DNA from: Rhodovulum marinum
Lineage (GTDB): Bacteria; Pseudomonadota; Alphaproteobacteria; Rhodobacterales; Rhodobacteraceae
Assembly: GCF_004343075.1 (NCBI RefSeq)
Contig: NZ_SLXP01000004.1
Location: 1-64,000 of the forward strand
Length of the DNA: 64,000 nucleotides
Direction of reading: 5' to 3'
Position 1 is the stretch's first letter, and the number at the start of each line of letters is the position of its first letter. Positions 37,310 to 46,354 of the stretch are shown one piece after another. Position numbers and translations under genes: made by a program. The notes under the pieces were generated by a model, which did not search any database, was not told the origin of the DNA, and was given only the letters and a program-made list of their open reading frames with translations.

Positions 37310-38701
37310 ATGCGATACGTGTCCACGCGGGGGCAGGCCCCGGTCCTGACATTCGAAGAGGCGATGCTGACGGGGCTGGCCCGCGACGGCGGGCTGTACG
37401 TGCCTGAAACCGTGCCGGCGATGGAACCGGCGGATATCGCGGGGCTGGCGGGGCTGTCCTATGAGGAAACGGCGTTCCGGGTGATGCGGCCCTATATCGG
37501 GGACGCCTTCACCGACGCGGAGTTCCAGGCGATCATCGCGCGCGCCTATGCGGGGTTCGGCCATGCGGCGCGGGCGCCGCTGGTGCAGCTGGGGGCGAAC
37601 CATTTCCTGCTGGAGCTGTTCCACGGGCCCACGCTGGCGTTCAAGGATTTCGCCATGCAGCTGATCGGGCAGCTGTTCCAGGCGGCGCTGGAGCGGTCGG
37701 GTCAGCGGGTGACGATCGTGGGGGCGACCAGTGGCGATACCGGGTCGGCGGCGATCGAGGCGTTCCGGGGGCTGGACAACGTGGACGTGTTCATCCTGTT
37801 CCCCGAGGGGCGCGTGTCCGAGGTGCAGCGCCGCCAGATGACCACGCCCGGCGAGGCGAACGTGCATGCCCTCGCGCTGAAGGGCGATTTCGACGATTGC
37901 CAGGCCGCCGTGAAGGACATGTTCAACCATTTCGAATTCCGCGACCGGGTGGGGCTGGCGGGTGTGAATTCGATCAACTGGGCGCGGGTGCTGGCGCAGG
38001 TGGTGTATTACTTCACCTCGGCGGTCAGCCTGGGCGCGCCGCACCGCGCGGTCAGTTTCACCGTGCCCACGGGCAATTTCGGCGACATCTTCGCGGGCTA
38101 TATCGCGCGGCGGATGGGCCTGCCCATCGAACGGCTGGTGATCGCGACGAACCAGAACGACATCCTGCACCGGGCGCTGACGGGCGGGGCCTATGAAACC
38201 CACGGGGTGACGCCCTCGATCAGCCCGTCGATGGATATCCAGGTGTCGTCGAATTTCGAACGCGCCCTGTTCGAGGCCTATGGCCGCGACGGGGCGGCGG
38301 TGGCGCACCAGATGGAAGAGCTGAAGTCCAGGGGCGGGTTCACCATCAGCCAGGGCGCGTTGCAGGCCCTGCGCGAGGTGTTCGCCTCGGGGCGCGCGTC
38401 GGAAGAGGAAACGGCGGCCACGATCCGCGCGACCCATGCCGCGACCGGGGAAATCCTGTGCCCGCATTCGGCGGTCGGCGTGAAGGTCGCCGAGGACCAG
38501 CCGGGCGGCGCCACGCCGATGATCACGCTGGCCACCGCGCACCCGGCGAAATTCCCCGACGCGGTCGAGGCCGCGACCGGCCAGCGCCCGCCCCTTCCCA
38601 ACCGGATGGCGGACCTGTATGAGCGCCCCGAACGCGTGACGGTGGTGGACAACGACCTGGGCGCGATCGAGGCCCTTATCGAGGAAAGGCGCGCGGGTTG
38701 A
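37310..38701 (+). CDS. thrC: Threonine synthase
   Basis: A 463-residue PLP enzyme converting O-phosphohomoserine to threonine. The PLP lysine is K112 in GPTLAFKDF. VGATSGDTGSAAIEAF binds the phosphate, and SFTVPTGNFGDIFAGY is the second conserved stretch. The long N-terminal region (MRYVSTRGQAP) is typical of the bacterial class. The stop overlaps the TTG start of the following peptidase gene. Confidence 0.95.
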   Translation: MRYVSTRGQAPVLTFEEAMLTGLARDGGLYVPETVPAMEPADIAGLAGLSYEETAFRVMRPYIGDAFTDAEFQAIIARAYAGFGHAARAPLVQLGANHFLLELFHGPTLAFKDFAMQLIGQLFQAALERSGQRVTIVGATSGDTGSAAIEAFRGLDNVDVFILFPEGRVSEVQRRQMTTPGEANVHALALKGDFDDCQAAVKDMFNHFEFRDRVGLAGVNSINWARVLAQVVYYFTSAVSLGAPHRAVSFTVPTGNFGDIFAGYIARRMGLPIERLVIATNQNDILHRALTGGAYETHGVTPSISPSMDIQVSSNFERALFEAYGRDGAAVAHQMEELKSRGGFTISQGALQALREVFASGRASEEETAATIRATHAATGEILCPHSAVGVKVAEDQPGGATPMITLATAHPAKFPDAVEAATGQRPPLPNRMADLYERPERVTVVDNDLGAIEALIEERRAG

Positions 38702-39960
38702 GCGTAGAGCTTCACAGGCTGTCCAACGGGTTCCGGGTCGTGACCGAACACATGCCGGGGCTGCAATCGGCGTCCATCGGCATCTGGGTGCAGGCCGGTG
38801 GCCGGGACGAGCGCGCCGAACAGAACGGCATCGCGCATTTCCTGGAACACATGGCGTTCAAGGGCACCGACAAGCGCACGACCCTGCAGATCGCCGAGGC
38901 GATCGAGGATGTGGGCGGCTATATCAACGCCTATACGGGCCGCGAGATGACCGCCTATTACGCCCGCGTGCTGGAGGCCGACGTGCCGCTGGCGCTGGAC
39001 GTGCTGGCCGATATCCTGCTGAACCCCAAGTTCGAGGCCGACGAGATCGAGGTCGAGCGCGGCGTGATCCTGCAGGAGATCGGGCAGGCGCTGGACACGC
39101 CCGACGACGTGATCTTCGACTGGCTGCAAGAGGTGTCCTATCCCGACCAGGCCATCGGGCGGTCGCTGCTGGGCCCGGCGGAACGGGTCAGGGGGTTCGG
39201 GCGGGACGACCTGTTTTCCTTTGTCGGGCGGAACTATTCGCCCGACCGGATGATCCTGTCGGCGGCCGGTGCGGTCGATCACGCCGAGATCGTGCGGCTG
39301 GCCGAGGGGCTGTTCGGCCACCTGGTGCCCGGCCCGCGCGAGGCGCATGAACCGGCGCGGTTCACCGGGGGCGAGCGGCGCGAGGTCAAGACGCTGGAAC
39401 AGGCGCATATGGCGATGGCCTTCGAATGCCCGGGCTATCGCGACCCGGCGATCTACACCGCGCAGATCTTCGCCACCGCGCTGGGCGGGGGGATGTCGTC
39501 GCGGCTGTTCCAGGAACTGCGGGAAACGCGGGGGCTGTGCTACACGGTCTTTGCCCAGGCCGGGGCCTATGCCGATACCGGGACGATCACGCTTTATGCC
39601 GGGACCAGCGGCGCGCAGATCGGCGAGCTGGCCGAACTGACCATGGCCGAGATCGCCCGGTCGGCGCAGGACATGACGCCCGCCGAGGTGGCGCGGGCGC
39701 GCGCGCAGATGAAGGCGGGGCTGTTGATGGGGCTGGAAAGCCCGTCGAACCGGGCCGAGCGGCTGGCCCGCCTGGTGGCGATCTGGGACCGGGTGCCCGA
39801 GATCGAGGAAACGGTGGCCCATATCGACGCGGTCACCACGGGCGACGTGCGCGATTTCGCGGGCCGGATGGCCGGGGCGGGGCGCGCGGCGCTGGCGCTG
39901 TACGGACCCGTGGCCAAGGCGCCGGCGCTGGATGCGCTGCAGGGCAGGCTGGCGGCCTGA
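38698..39960 (+). CDS. M16-family zinc peptidase
   Basis: A 420-residue peptidase of the mitochondrial-processing-peptidase-like group. The inverted zinc motif is HFLEH (residues 47-51), followed by MAFKGT, and the third ligand lies in EVERGVILQEIGQ. The TTG start at 38698 overlaps the thrC stop (TTGA) and gives the conserved beginning SVELHRLSNG. Pairing thrC with this peptidase and a GNAT is common in Rhodobacterales. Its substrate is not known. Confidence 0.92.
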   Translation: MSVELHRLSNGFRVVTEHMPGLQSASIGIWVQAGGRDERAEQNGIAHFLEHMAFKGTDKRTTLQIAEAIEDVGGYINAYTGREMTAYYARVLEADVPLALDVLADILLNPKFEADEIEVERGVILQEIGQALDTPDDVIFDWLQEVSYPDQAIGRSLLGPAERVRGFGRDDLFSFVGRNYSPDRMILSAAGAVDHAEIVRLAEGLFGHLVPGPREAHEPARFTGGERREVKTLEQAHMAMAFECPGYRDPAIYTAQIFATALGGGMSSRLFQELRETRGLCYTVFAQAGAYADTGTITLYAGTSGAQIGELAELTMAEIARSAQDMTPAEVARARAQMKAGLLMGLESPSNRAERLARLVAIWDRVPEIEETVAHIDAVTTGDVRDFAGRMAGAGRAALALYGPVAKAPALDALQGRLAA

Positions 39961-40550
39961 TGCTGGGCCTGAGGCGCAAGGTCCGCATCGAGACCGAGCG
40001 GATGATCCTGCGCCCGCCCGCCCATGCCGATTGCCGCCCATGGTGCGCGCTGCGCGCCCAGTCCGCCGATTTCCTGACCCCGTGGGAGCCGACCTGGGCG
40101 CCCGACCACTTGTCGCGCAAGGCGTTCACCAACCGGGTCTACTGGGCGCAGCGCGCGCTGGGCTCGGGCACGGCGATCCCGCTGTTCCTGTTCCGCCGGG
40201 CCGATGACGTGCTGCTGGGGGCGATCACGCTGGACAATATCCGGCGCGGGCCGTCGCAATCGGGCACGCTGGGCTATTGGATCGGGGAACCCTTCGCGCG
40301 ACAGGGCTACATGCGCGAGGCGATCGAGGCGGTGGTGCAGTATGCCTTTGTCCGGCGCGACCTGTCCCGGATCGAGGCCGCCTGCCTGCCCGAGAACGCC
40401 GCCTCGCGCGGGGTGCTGGAGAAATCCGGGTTCAAGTACGAGGGCGTGGCGCAATCCTATCTGCAGATCAACGGGCGGTGGCGCAACCACGTCCTTTACG
40501 CCAACCTGCGCGGCGACCGGCGCGGGCGCAGCGAGACCGGGCTGGCCTGA
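39960..40550 (+). CDS. RimJ/RimL-type GNAT acetyltransferase
   Basis: A 196-residue GCN5-related N-acetyltransferase. The family opening IETERMILRPPAHADCRPW is at the N-terminus, the acetyl-CoA site reads GYWIGEPFARQGYMREAI, and PENAASRGVLEKSGF is the typical closing motif. It may acetylate a protein N-terminus. The ATG overlaps the preceding stop by one base (TGATG), so it is the third gene of the thrC operon. Confidence 0.9.
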   Translation: MLGLRRKVRIETERMILRPPAHADCRPWCALRAQSADFLTPWEPTWAPDHLSRKAFTNRVYWAQRALGSGTAIPLFLFRRADDVLLGAITLDNIRRGPSQSGTLGYWIGEPFARQGYMREAIEAVVQYAFVRRDLSRIEAACLPENAASRGVLEKSGFKYEGVAQSYLQINGRWRNHVLYANLRGDRRGRSETGLA

Positions 40551-40571
40551 GCGGCCCGCCCGGCCCGGGGG

Positions 40572-41342
40572 TCACTCCTCGGCGGCCAGCGTGATTTCCA
40601 CCCCGCCGATGCCCTCGATCACCACCTCGACCACCTGACCCGCCTTGACGGGCCGTGCGCCGACCGAGGTGCCGCAGGCGATGATGTCGCCGGGCATCAG
40701 GGTCATGTCCCCCGAAATCTTGGACACGATTTCCGCGGGCGAATGGATCATGTCGGACGCCGGGTAGGATTGCCGTTCGCGCCCGCCGACCAGCACGCGG
40801 ATCGTCAGGTCGCGCCAGTCGAGCCCCGTGGCGATCACCGGCCCCATCACGCCGAACCCGTCATAGCCCTTGGACCGCGTCCACTGCTTGAAGGACGGAT
40901 CGGCGTTCAGGATGTCGAGCGAGGTCAGGTCGTTCACGCAGGTATAGCCCAGGATCGCCTCGGCGGCCTGGTCCGGGGTGGCGTCCTTGCAGGTCTGGCC
41001 GATGACGATGCCCAGCTCGCCCTCGAAGATGACGCGGCCCGCGGCGGCGGGCAGGGTGACGGTGGCGCCGGGGCCTGCGACCGAACTGGCGGGTTTGAGG
41101 AAGAACAGCGGGTGGTCGGGCGGCGTCCAGCCGTTCTGTTCGGCGGCGGCGTGGAAATTGTTCCACAGGCAGATGAAATTGCGCGGCTCGCACGGCGCCA
41201 GAAGCGTGGCGCCCGCCATCGGGACGGGCGCGCCGGCGGCCTCGTCGCTGCCCAGCGCCGCGCGCGGGTGCAGCGCGTCGCCCTCGATCACGCCGGTCAG
41301 TATCTGGCCGTCGGCGGTTCGGATCCGTGCCCAGTGTGCCAT
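40572..41342 (-). CDS. Fumarylacetoacetate hydrolase-family protein
   Basis: A 256-residue hydrolase. Metal-binding acids lie in FEGELGIVIG (ExE) and in NDLT. The core also has SKGYDGFGVMGPVIAT and MTLMPGDIIACGTSVG. Family members cleave or decarboxylate acyl-pyruvates and oxo-acids of aromatic degradation. GGGAGG lies upstream of the ATG. It converges on the GNAT gene; the specific substrate is not known. Confidence 0.9.
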   Translation of the reverse strand: MAHWARIRTADGQILTGVIEGDALHPRAALGSDEAAGAPVPMAGATLLAPCEPRNFICLWNNFHAAAEQNGWTPPDHPLFFLKPASSVAGPGATVTLPAAAGRVIFEGELGIVIGQTCKDATPDQAAEAILGYTCVNDLTSLDILNADPSFKQWTRSKGYDGFGVMGPVIATGLDWRDLTIRVLVGGRERQSYPASDMIHSPAEIVSKISGDMTLMPGDIIACGTSVGARPVKAGQVVEVVIEGIGGVEITLAAEE

Positions 41343-41498
41343 TCTCGTCGTCCTCCCTGTTGTCCAAGACCCGGCGGGCCGGGTGCGCGTCGGGTTCTAC
41401 GGTCTTGGCGCCGTGTCGTCACGGGGGAAAAAGGTCGGGGGTGGGGCGCGTGACAGGCGGGGCGGGCGCGCTATCCTTTGGCGCAGGAGGTGCCCGCC

Positions 41499-42329
41499 AT
41501 GACCCGCCTGATCGCCCTGTGCCTGGTCCTGTTCGCCCTGCCCGCCGCCGCGCAGGACCGCCGCCCCAGCCATTGCATCGCCATCGCCGAGGCCGACCCG
41601 GCGATGGAATTCGTCCACCTTGCCGCGTTCGGCGCACCGCTGCCCGACGCCTATACGGTGCGGATCAATTACGTCGATCACGCGACCTTCGTGATCGAGA
41701 CGGCGGGGGGCCTGAACGTGGCGACCGATTACACGGGGTTCCTGGGCACCGCCGAAGTCGTGCCCGACGTGGTGACGATGAACAACGCCCATTCGACCCA
41801 TTTTACCGCCTATCCCGACCCGGCCATCCCGCACGTGTTGCGGGGCTGGGCCGACCGGGACGGCGTTGCGGCCGACCATTACCTGGATCTGGGCGAGATG
41901 CTGGTCCGCAACGTGCCGACCGATCTGCGCGGCCATGACCGGGCGGTGGTGCGCGAGAACGGCAATTCGATCTTCGTGTTCGAGGTGGGGGGCCTGTGCA
42001 TCGGGCACCTGGGCCACCTGCATCACGAGCCGGACGAGATGCAATATGCCTCGCTCGGGCGGCTGGACGTGGTGATGGCGCCCGTCGATGGCGGTTTGAC
42101 GCTGGATTTGCCGACGATGATCCGGGTGCTGACGCGGCTGAAAAGTTCGGTGGTGATCCCGATGCACTGGTTCGGGGAGTATGCGCTAAACCGGTTCCTG
42201 GCCGGCATTTCCGAGGAATTCGCGGTGCGGCGCGACGGCATCAGCCACCTGGAGGTGTCGCTGCGCACGCTGCCCGACCGGCCTACGGTGATCGTGCTGG
42301 AGCCGAGGCGCCTGGGCGCGGCGGAGTGA
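41499..42329 (+). CDS. Exported metallo-beta-lactamase-fold protein
   Basis: A 276-residue protein with a signal peptide (cleaved near AAAQ). The fold is seen in INYVDHATFVIETAGGLNVA, NNAHSTHFTAYPD and VIPMHWFGEYALNRFL. The usual HxHxDH motif is replaced by HSTHFTAYPD, as in UlaG-like lactonases and related groups, so the metal site may differ. An excellent AGGAGG ribosome-binding site precedes the ATG. The following oxidase gene starts 49 bp later. Substrate is unknown. Confidence 0.8.
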   Translation: MTRLIALCLVLFALPAAAQDRRPSHCIAIAEADPAMEFVHLAAFGAPLPDAYTVRINYVDHATFVIETAGGLNVATDYTGFLGTAEVVPDVVTMNNAHSTHFTAYPDPAIPHVLRGWADRDGVAADHYLDLGEMLVRNVPTDLRGHDRAVVRENGNSIFVFEVGGLCIGHLGHLHHEPDEMQYASLGRLDVVMAPVDGGLTLDLPTMIRVLTRLKSSVVIPMHWFGEYALNRFLAGISEEFAVRRDGISHLEVSLRTLPDRPTVIVLEPRRLGAAE

Positions 42330-42378
42330 CTTGCGCCCGGGCGGGGGGGCGTGCATCACCGGGGGAAAAGGAGCGCCC

Positions 42379-43797
42379 ATGCTGACCCCCGTGACCGACG
42401 CCTTTGCCGCCGATCTGCGCGCCCGCCTGCCCGAGGCCACGTTCCGCGAGATGACCCCCGCCTACCTGGAGGAACCTCGCGGACGCTATCGCGGGCAGGG
42501 CGGGTTGTTGCTGGCGCCGGGAACGGTGGAGGAGGTGGCCGAGATCCTGCGCGCCTGTGCGGCGGCGCGGGTGGGGGTGGTGCCCTATGGCGGGGGCACC
42601 GGGCTGGTGGGCGGGCAGATCATGGCGGACGGCCCCGCGCCGGTGATCGTCACGCTGGAGCGGATGCGGGCGGTGCGCGCGGTATACCCCGCGGAAAACG
42701 TGCTGATCGCCGAGGCGGGCGCGATCCTGGCCGAGGTGCAGGCGGCGGCCGAGGCCGAGGGGCGGCTGTTCCCGCTGTCGCTGGCGTCCGAAGGGTCGGC
42801 GCGGATCGGCGGGCTGTTGGCCACGAATGCGGGCGGCGTGAACGTGCTGCGCTATGGCAATGCGCGCGATCTGTGCCTGGGCGTCGAGGCGGTGCTGCCG
42901 GACGGGTCGATCCTGCACGGGCTGAAGCGGCTGAGGAAGGACAATACCGGCTATGACCTGCGCCACCTGCTGATCGGGGCGGAGGGCACGCTGGGGATCA
43001 TCACGGCGGCCGCGCTGCGGCTGGCGCCGGTGCCGGCGGCGACGGGGGCGGCCCTGATGGCGGTGCGCGATCCGCAGGCGGCGCTGGACCTGCTGGCGCT
43101 GGCGCAGGGGCGGATCGGCGAGGGGGTGTCGGCCTTTGAACTGATGCACCGGCAGGGGTTCGATTTCCTGGCCGAGACCATGCCCGAGATCCGCCTGCCC
43201 TGGGCCCGTGCGCCCGAGTGGACGGTGCTGATCGACCTTGGGCTGGGCGCGGGGCTGTCGCCGGACGAGGCGCTGGTGGGTCTGTTCGCCGAGGCCGAGG
43301 CGGCCGGGCTGGTGTCGGACGGGCTGATCGCGCAATCGGAGGGGCAGCGGGCCGGGTTCTGGGCGGTGCGCGAAAGCCTGCCGCTGGCGAACCGGCGGAT
43401 CGGGGCGATCTCGTCGCACGACATCTCGGTGCCACTGTCGGCGATCCCGGACTTCATCGCGCAGGCCGGGCCGGCGCTGGCGCGGATCGGGGATTTCCGG
43501 GTCAACTGCTTCGGCCATGTGGGCGACGGCAACCTTCATTACAACGTGTTCCCGGTGCCGGGCGAGACCCGCGCCGATCACGAGGACAAGCGCGCGGCGA
43601 TCAAGGCCTGCGTGCATGACCTGGTGCACGCGCTGGGCGGGTCGGTCAGCGCCGAGCACGGGGTGGGGCGGTTGAAGGTCGAGGACCTGGAGCGTTATGG
43701 CGATCCCGTCAAGCTGGCGGCGATGCGGGCGATCAAGGACGCGCTGGACCCGGCGGGGATCCTGAACCCCGGCGTGATCCTGCGCGCGCGGGGCTGA
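42379..43797 (+). CDS. GlcD-type FAD-linked oxidase (2-hydroxyacid dehydrogenase)
   Basis: A 472-residue flavoprotein similar to D-lactate and D-2-hydroxyglutarate dehydrogenases. The FAD motif is VVPYGGGTGLVGGQI, then SLASEGSARIGGLLATNAGG. The C-terminus has GHVGDGNLHYNVF and AEHGVGRLK, with a final DPAGILNPGVIL. The start at 42379 follows AAAAGGAG. Substrate cannot be told from sequence. Confidence 0.9.
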   Translation: MLTPVTDAFAADLRARLPEATFREMTPAYLEEPRGRYRGQGGLLLAPGTVEEVAEILRACAAARVGVVPYGGGTGLVGGQIMADGPAPVIVTLERMRAVRAVYPAENVLIAEAGAILAEVQAAAEAEGRLFPLSLASEGSARIGGLLATNAGGVNVLRYGNARDLCLGVEAVLPDGSILHGLKRLRKDNTGYDLRHLLIGAEGTLGIITAAALRLAPVPAATGAALMAVRDPQAALDLLALAQGRIGEGVSAFELMHRQGFDFLAETMPEIRLPWARAPEWTVLIDLGLGAGLSPDEALVGLFAEAEAAGLVSDGLIAQSEGQRAGFWAVRESLPLANRRIGAISSHDISVPLSAIPDFIAQAGPALARIGDFRVNCFGHVGDGNLHYNVFPVPGETRADHEDKRAAIKACVHDLVHALGGSVSAEHGVGRLKVEDLERYGDPVKLAAMRAIKDALDPAGILNPGVILRARG

Positions 43798-43799
43798 GG

Positions 43800-43860
43800 G
43801 GTTTCGCCTTGGCTTCGCCAAGGCGACCGGGGCCGGGGGCTGGCGCCCCCGGCCCCTTGG
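43800..43860 (+). repeat. Double-hairpin repeat, copy 1
   Basis: Left hairpin TCGCCTTGGC-TTC-GCCAAGGCGA, then CCGG, then right hairpin GGCCGGGGGC-TGGC-GCCCCCGGCC. The opening GTTTCGCC and the linker GGCGACCGG are shared by copies 1-6. Confidence 0.85.
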
Positions 43861-44032
43861 CGTTTGGCGCGGTGGGTGAGGGGCGGGAGAGGCGGCAGCT
43901 TGGCGGGGGGCGGGGGGCACGGCCCGCGAAAGGGGGCTGGCTGCTGGATGCCGAGGGCGATTGGCGGGCGACCGGGTCGGCGGTGCCGCGGGCGGTTGGC
44001 GGCACGGGTCGGGGTGGGAGAGCTTTGCAGGT

Positions 44033-44090
44033 GTTTCGCCCCGGCTGGCGCCGGGGCGACCGGGGCCGGGGGCTGACGCCCCCGGGCGGG
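44033..44090 (+). repeat. Double-hairpin repeat, copy 2
   Basis: Left hairpin TCGCCCCGGC-TGGC-GCCGGGGCGA and right hairpin CCGGGGGC-TGAC-GCCCCCGG. The left stem differs from copy 1 on both arms, so pairing is kept. Confidence 0.85.
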
Positions 44091-44146
44091 AGGGCGATGT
44101 GACGGGCGGCCGGGCCGGATCGTTGGGCTGGGTCTGGGGAGCGGGT

Positions 44147-44210
44147 GTTTCGCCCCGGCTGCGCCGGGGCGACCGGGGGGGCGGGGGCTGACGCCCCCGC
44201 CCCCTTTGCC
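44147..44210 (+). repeat. Double-hairpin repeat, copy 3
   Basis: Left hairpin TCGCCCCGGC-TGC-GCCGGGGCGA and right hairpin GGGCGGGGGC-TGAC-GCCCCCGCCC. The right stem has a paired G-C change relative to copy 1. It lies 41 bp from the end of apt. Confidence 0.85.
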
Positions 44211-44250
44211 GCCCTTTCCCAGCGTGGCCCTGCCGGGCGGACGGTGGCGA

Positions 44251-44790
44251 TCAGTGGCCGGCGAAGTCGCAGAGCGCGTGGACGTCGATGCCCAGCGCCT
44301 CGAGCCGGCGGCGGCCGCCGAGATCGGGCAGGTCGACGACGAAGGCGCAGCCGATCACCTCGGCGCCGAGCCGTTCGCAAAGCTTGATCCCGGCCTCGGC
44401 GGTGCCGCCGGTGGCCAGCAGGTCGTCGACGATCAGCACCTTTTCGCCCGCCGACAGCGCGTCGTCGTGGATTTCCACCACGGCGGAGCCGTATTCCAGC
44501 TGGTATTCCTCGGCGATGGTGGCGGCCGGCAGCTTGCCCTTCTTGCGGACCGGCACGAAGCCCTTGGACAGCTGGTGCGCGATGGCGCCGCCCAGGATGA
44601 AGCCGCGCGCCTCGAGGCCGACGACCTTGTCGATCTGCATCCCCGCATAGGGGTGCAGCAGCTGGTCGATGGCCATGCGGAAGCCGCGCGGGTTCGCGAA
44701 CAGGGTGGTCACGTCGCGGAACATGATCCCCTCGTGGGGGAAGTCGACGATCGTGCGGATGTAATCCTTGACGGAGGTGCTTTGCTGCAT
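44251..44790 (-). CDS. apt: Adenine phosphoribosyltransferase
   Basis: A 179-residue purine-salvage enzyme converting adenine and PRPP to AMP. The PRPP-binding motif is [14 protein letters not shown] (about residues 118-131). [14 protein letters not shown] and [11 protein letters not shown] are typical of the family. It would use the adenine released by the MtaP enzyme encoded nearby. Confidence 0.95.
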   Translation of the reverse strand: MQQSTSVKDYIRTIVDFPHEGIMFRDVTTLFANPRGFRMAIDQLLHPYAGMQIDKVVGLEARGFILGGAIAHQLSKGFVPVRKKGKLPAATIAEEYQLEYGSAVVEIHDDALSAGEKVLIVDDLLATGGTAEAGIKLCERLGAEVIGCAFVVDLPDLGGRRRLEALGIDVHALCDFAGH

Positions 44791-44882
44791 GTCGGGGGGC
44801 CCTTTCGGTCTGTCGCGCCCGGTTTGGCCGATGCGCGCGCCGCGATCAAGGGCGCCGAATGCCGCGTGCCCCGCCGCCCCGG

Positions 44883-44999
44883 TCAGCCCCGGGAGGTGCG
44901 GAAATACCTGTAATAGCGGTCGGAAATCCAGTTCAGATGCGGCTTGCGCCAGTCCATCCGGTCCCGCATCAGAAGTGCCTGCGCCGATTGAAGCATCAT
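44883..44999 (-). CDS. Very small basic aromatic protein, hypothetical
   Basis: A 38-residue frame ([20 protein letters not shown] at the N-terminus, rich in Arg, Tyr and Trp near the C-terminus). It is preceded by AAGGGAACGG at a suitable distance. A small gene diverging from the ribbon-helix-helix gene is plausible, and both would share the AT-rich region between them. No family is recognised. Confidence 0.45.
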   Translation of the reverse strand: MMLQSAQALLMRDRMDWRKPHLNWISDRYYRYFRTSRG

Positions 45000-45058
45000 T
45001 TTGCCGTTCCCTTCTTTTTTGCTCTTGCCGCGGGATGGCGTCCTGCGGTTAATATGTA

Positions 45059-45070
45059 ATGTATATACAT
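45059..45070. promoter_or_regulatory. Perfect 12-bp palindrome upstream of the RHH gene
   Basis: ATGTATATACAT lies 31 bp before the RHH start in an AT-rich pocket (45047-45070) that stands out in this genome. Position and symmetry suit an operator or promoter element bound by a dimeric regulator, possibly the RHH protein itself. Confidence 0.5.
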
Positions 45071-45101
45071 CGCATAGGCAAAAATCAACGCCGGGGGGCG
45101 C

Positions 45102-45278
45102 ATGGGCAAGAAGGCGGGCAAGAAGGACAGCCAGCTGGTCCTGCGCCTGGACAAGGACGAGCGAGATGATTTCGTCGCCCTGTGCAAGGAGCTGGACACC
45201 AGCGCGGCCCGTGAAATCCGGGCCTTCATCCGCGGTTTCATGAAGCAGCACGCCAAGGCGTCGGCGCGAAAATCCTAG
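45102..45278 (+). CDS. Small ribbon-helix-helix-type DNA-binding protein
   Basis: A 58-residue basic protein (MGKKAGKKDSQ, then LVLRLDKDERDDFVALCKEL and DTSAAREIRAFIRGFMKQHA). A short beta strand (SQLVLRLD) followed by two helices separated by LDTSA fits the Arc/CopG fold. Lys-rich ends suit nucleic-acid contact. The frame has GGGGGG-type sequence upstream of the ATG at 45102. It lies between a tiny divergent frame and the exchanger gene. It may be an autoregulator; no toxin partner is evident. Confidence 0.75.
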   Translation: MGKKAGKKDSQLVLRLDKDERDDFVALCKELDTSAAREIRAFIRGFMKQHAKASARKS

Positions 45279-45400
45279 GCGGCGGGGCCGGGCCGTTGCG
45301 GGGGGCTTGAAAGCGGGCGGTGCGATCCTCAGGTGCATCGGGCGGCGGCCCGGCCCGGCCCCCGCCGGTCCTGCGCCCCGGGCCCCGAGGAAAACCCGAC

Positions 45401-46354
45401 ATGGATATCGTCCTGCTGTGCGCCGGCCTGGTGGTGCTGATCGCGGGCGGCGAAATGCTGGTGCGCGGGGCGGTCGCGGTGGCGCGGCTGATCGGCGTGT
45501 CGCCGGCGGTGATCGGGCTGACCTTCGTGGGGTTCGGCACCTCGGCCCCGGAACTGGTGACCAGCCTGCAGGCGGGGCTGGCCGGGGCGCCGGGGATCGC
45601 GATCGGCAACGTGGTCGGCAGCAACATCGCCAATATCCTGCTGATCCTGGGGCTGGCCGCGCTGGTGCGCCCGCTGGCGGTCGAGGCGGCGGCGTTCCGG
45701 CGCGATGGCGCGGTGCTTGCGGTGGTGTCGCTGGTCGCGGTGGCGGCCTTGCTGACGGGCAGTGTCGAGCGCTGGGCCGGGGCGCTGGGGCTGGCGCTGC
45801 TGGCCGGTTACATCACGGTGGCGATCCGCGCCGACCGGCGCCGCGACGGCCCGGTGGCGGCCCTGCACGAGGCCGAGGCCGCCACGCTGGAGGCGCCCGA
45901 CCGGCCGGTGGTGGCGGCGGGGCTGATGCTGGTGGGGCTGGGGCTGACGCTGGCGGGGGCGCGGATGCTGGTGGCGGGCGCGGTGGGGCTGGCGCAGGCG
46001 GCGGGGCTGTCCGAGGCGGTGATCGGGCTGACCATCGTGGCGGTGGGCACCTCGATGCCGGAACTGGTCACGTCCGTGATGGCGGCGCGGCGCGGCGAAA
46101 GCGGGGTGGCCATCGGCAACGTGATCGGCAGCAACATCTTCAACCTGCTGGGCATCCTGGGGGCGACCGCGCTGGTCGTGCCGCTGGCGGTGCCGGCCGA
46201 GATCCTGCGGCTGGACGTCTGGGTGATGCTGGCCGCGACCGCGGCGCTTCTGGTGGTGGCGGGCACCGGGGCGCGGATCACCCGCGGCGAGGGCGCGGTC
46301 TGCGTCCTCGCCTATGGGGTCTACCTGGGGATGTTGCTGGCAGGGGTCGTCTAG
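45401..46354 (+). CDS. CaCA-family sodium/calcium exchanger
   Basis: A 317-residue inner-membrane antiporter. Two inverted alpha-repeats are clear: TFVGFGTSAPELVTSLQAG with GNVVGSNIANILLILG, and TIVAVGTSMPELVTSVMAA with GNVIGSNIFNLLGILG. The ATG at 45401 follows CGAGGAAAA. Its TAG stop shares a CTAG with the stop of the convergent mtaP gene. Confidence 0.93.
   Translation: MDIVLLCAGLVVLIAGGEMLVRGAVAVARLIGVSPAVIGLTFVGFGTSAPELVTSLQAGLAGAPGIAIGNVVGSNIANILLILGLAALVRPLAVEAAAFRRDGAVLAVVSLVAVAALLTGSVERWAGALGLALLAGYITVAIRADRRRDGPVAALHEAEAATLEAPDRPVVAAGLMLVGLGLTLAGARMLVAGAVGLAQAAGLSEAVIGLTIVAVGTSMPELVTSVMAARRGESGVAIGNVIGSNIFNLLGILGATALVVPLAVPAEILRLDVWVMLAATAALLVVAGTGARITRGEGAVCVLAYGVYLGMLLAGVV

Larger units (their letters stand above)
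43798..44250. other. Intergenic region with repeat cluster A
   Basis: A 453-bp G-rich gap between the oxidase gene and the end of apt. It holds three copies of the double-hairpin repeat, listed separately. The stretch 43861-44032 between copies 1 and 2 has nothing I can identify. Confidence 0.7.

Noticed and set aside
43800-44210. The double-hairpin repeats as ordinary terminators.
   Set aside because: They have two hairpins each, a conserved linker and no T-runs, and several stand far from gene ends. Termination could be a side effect.
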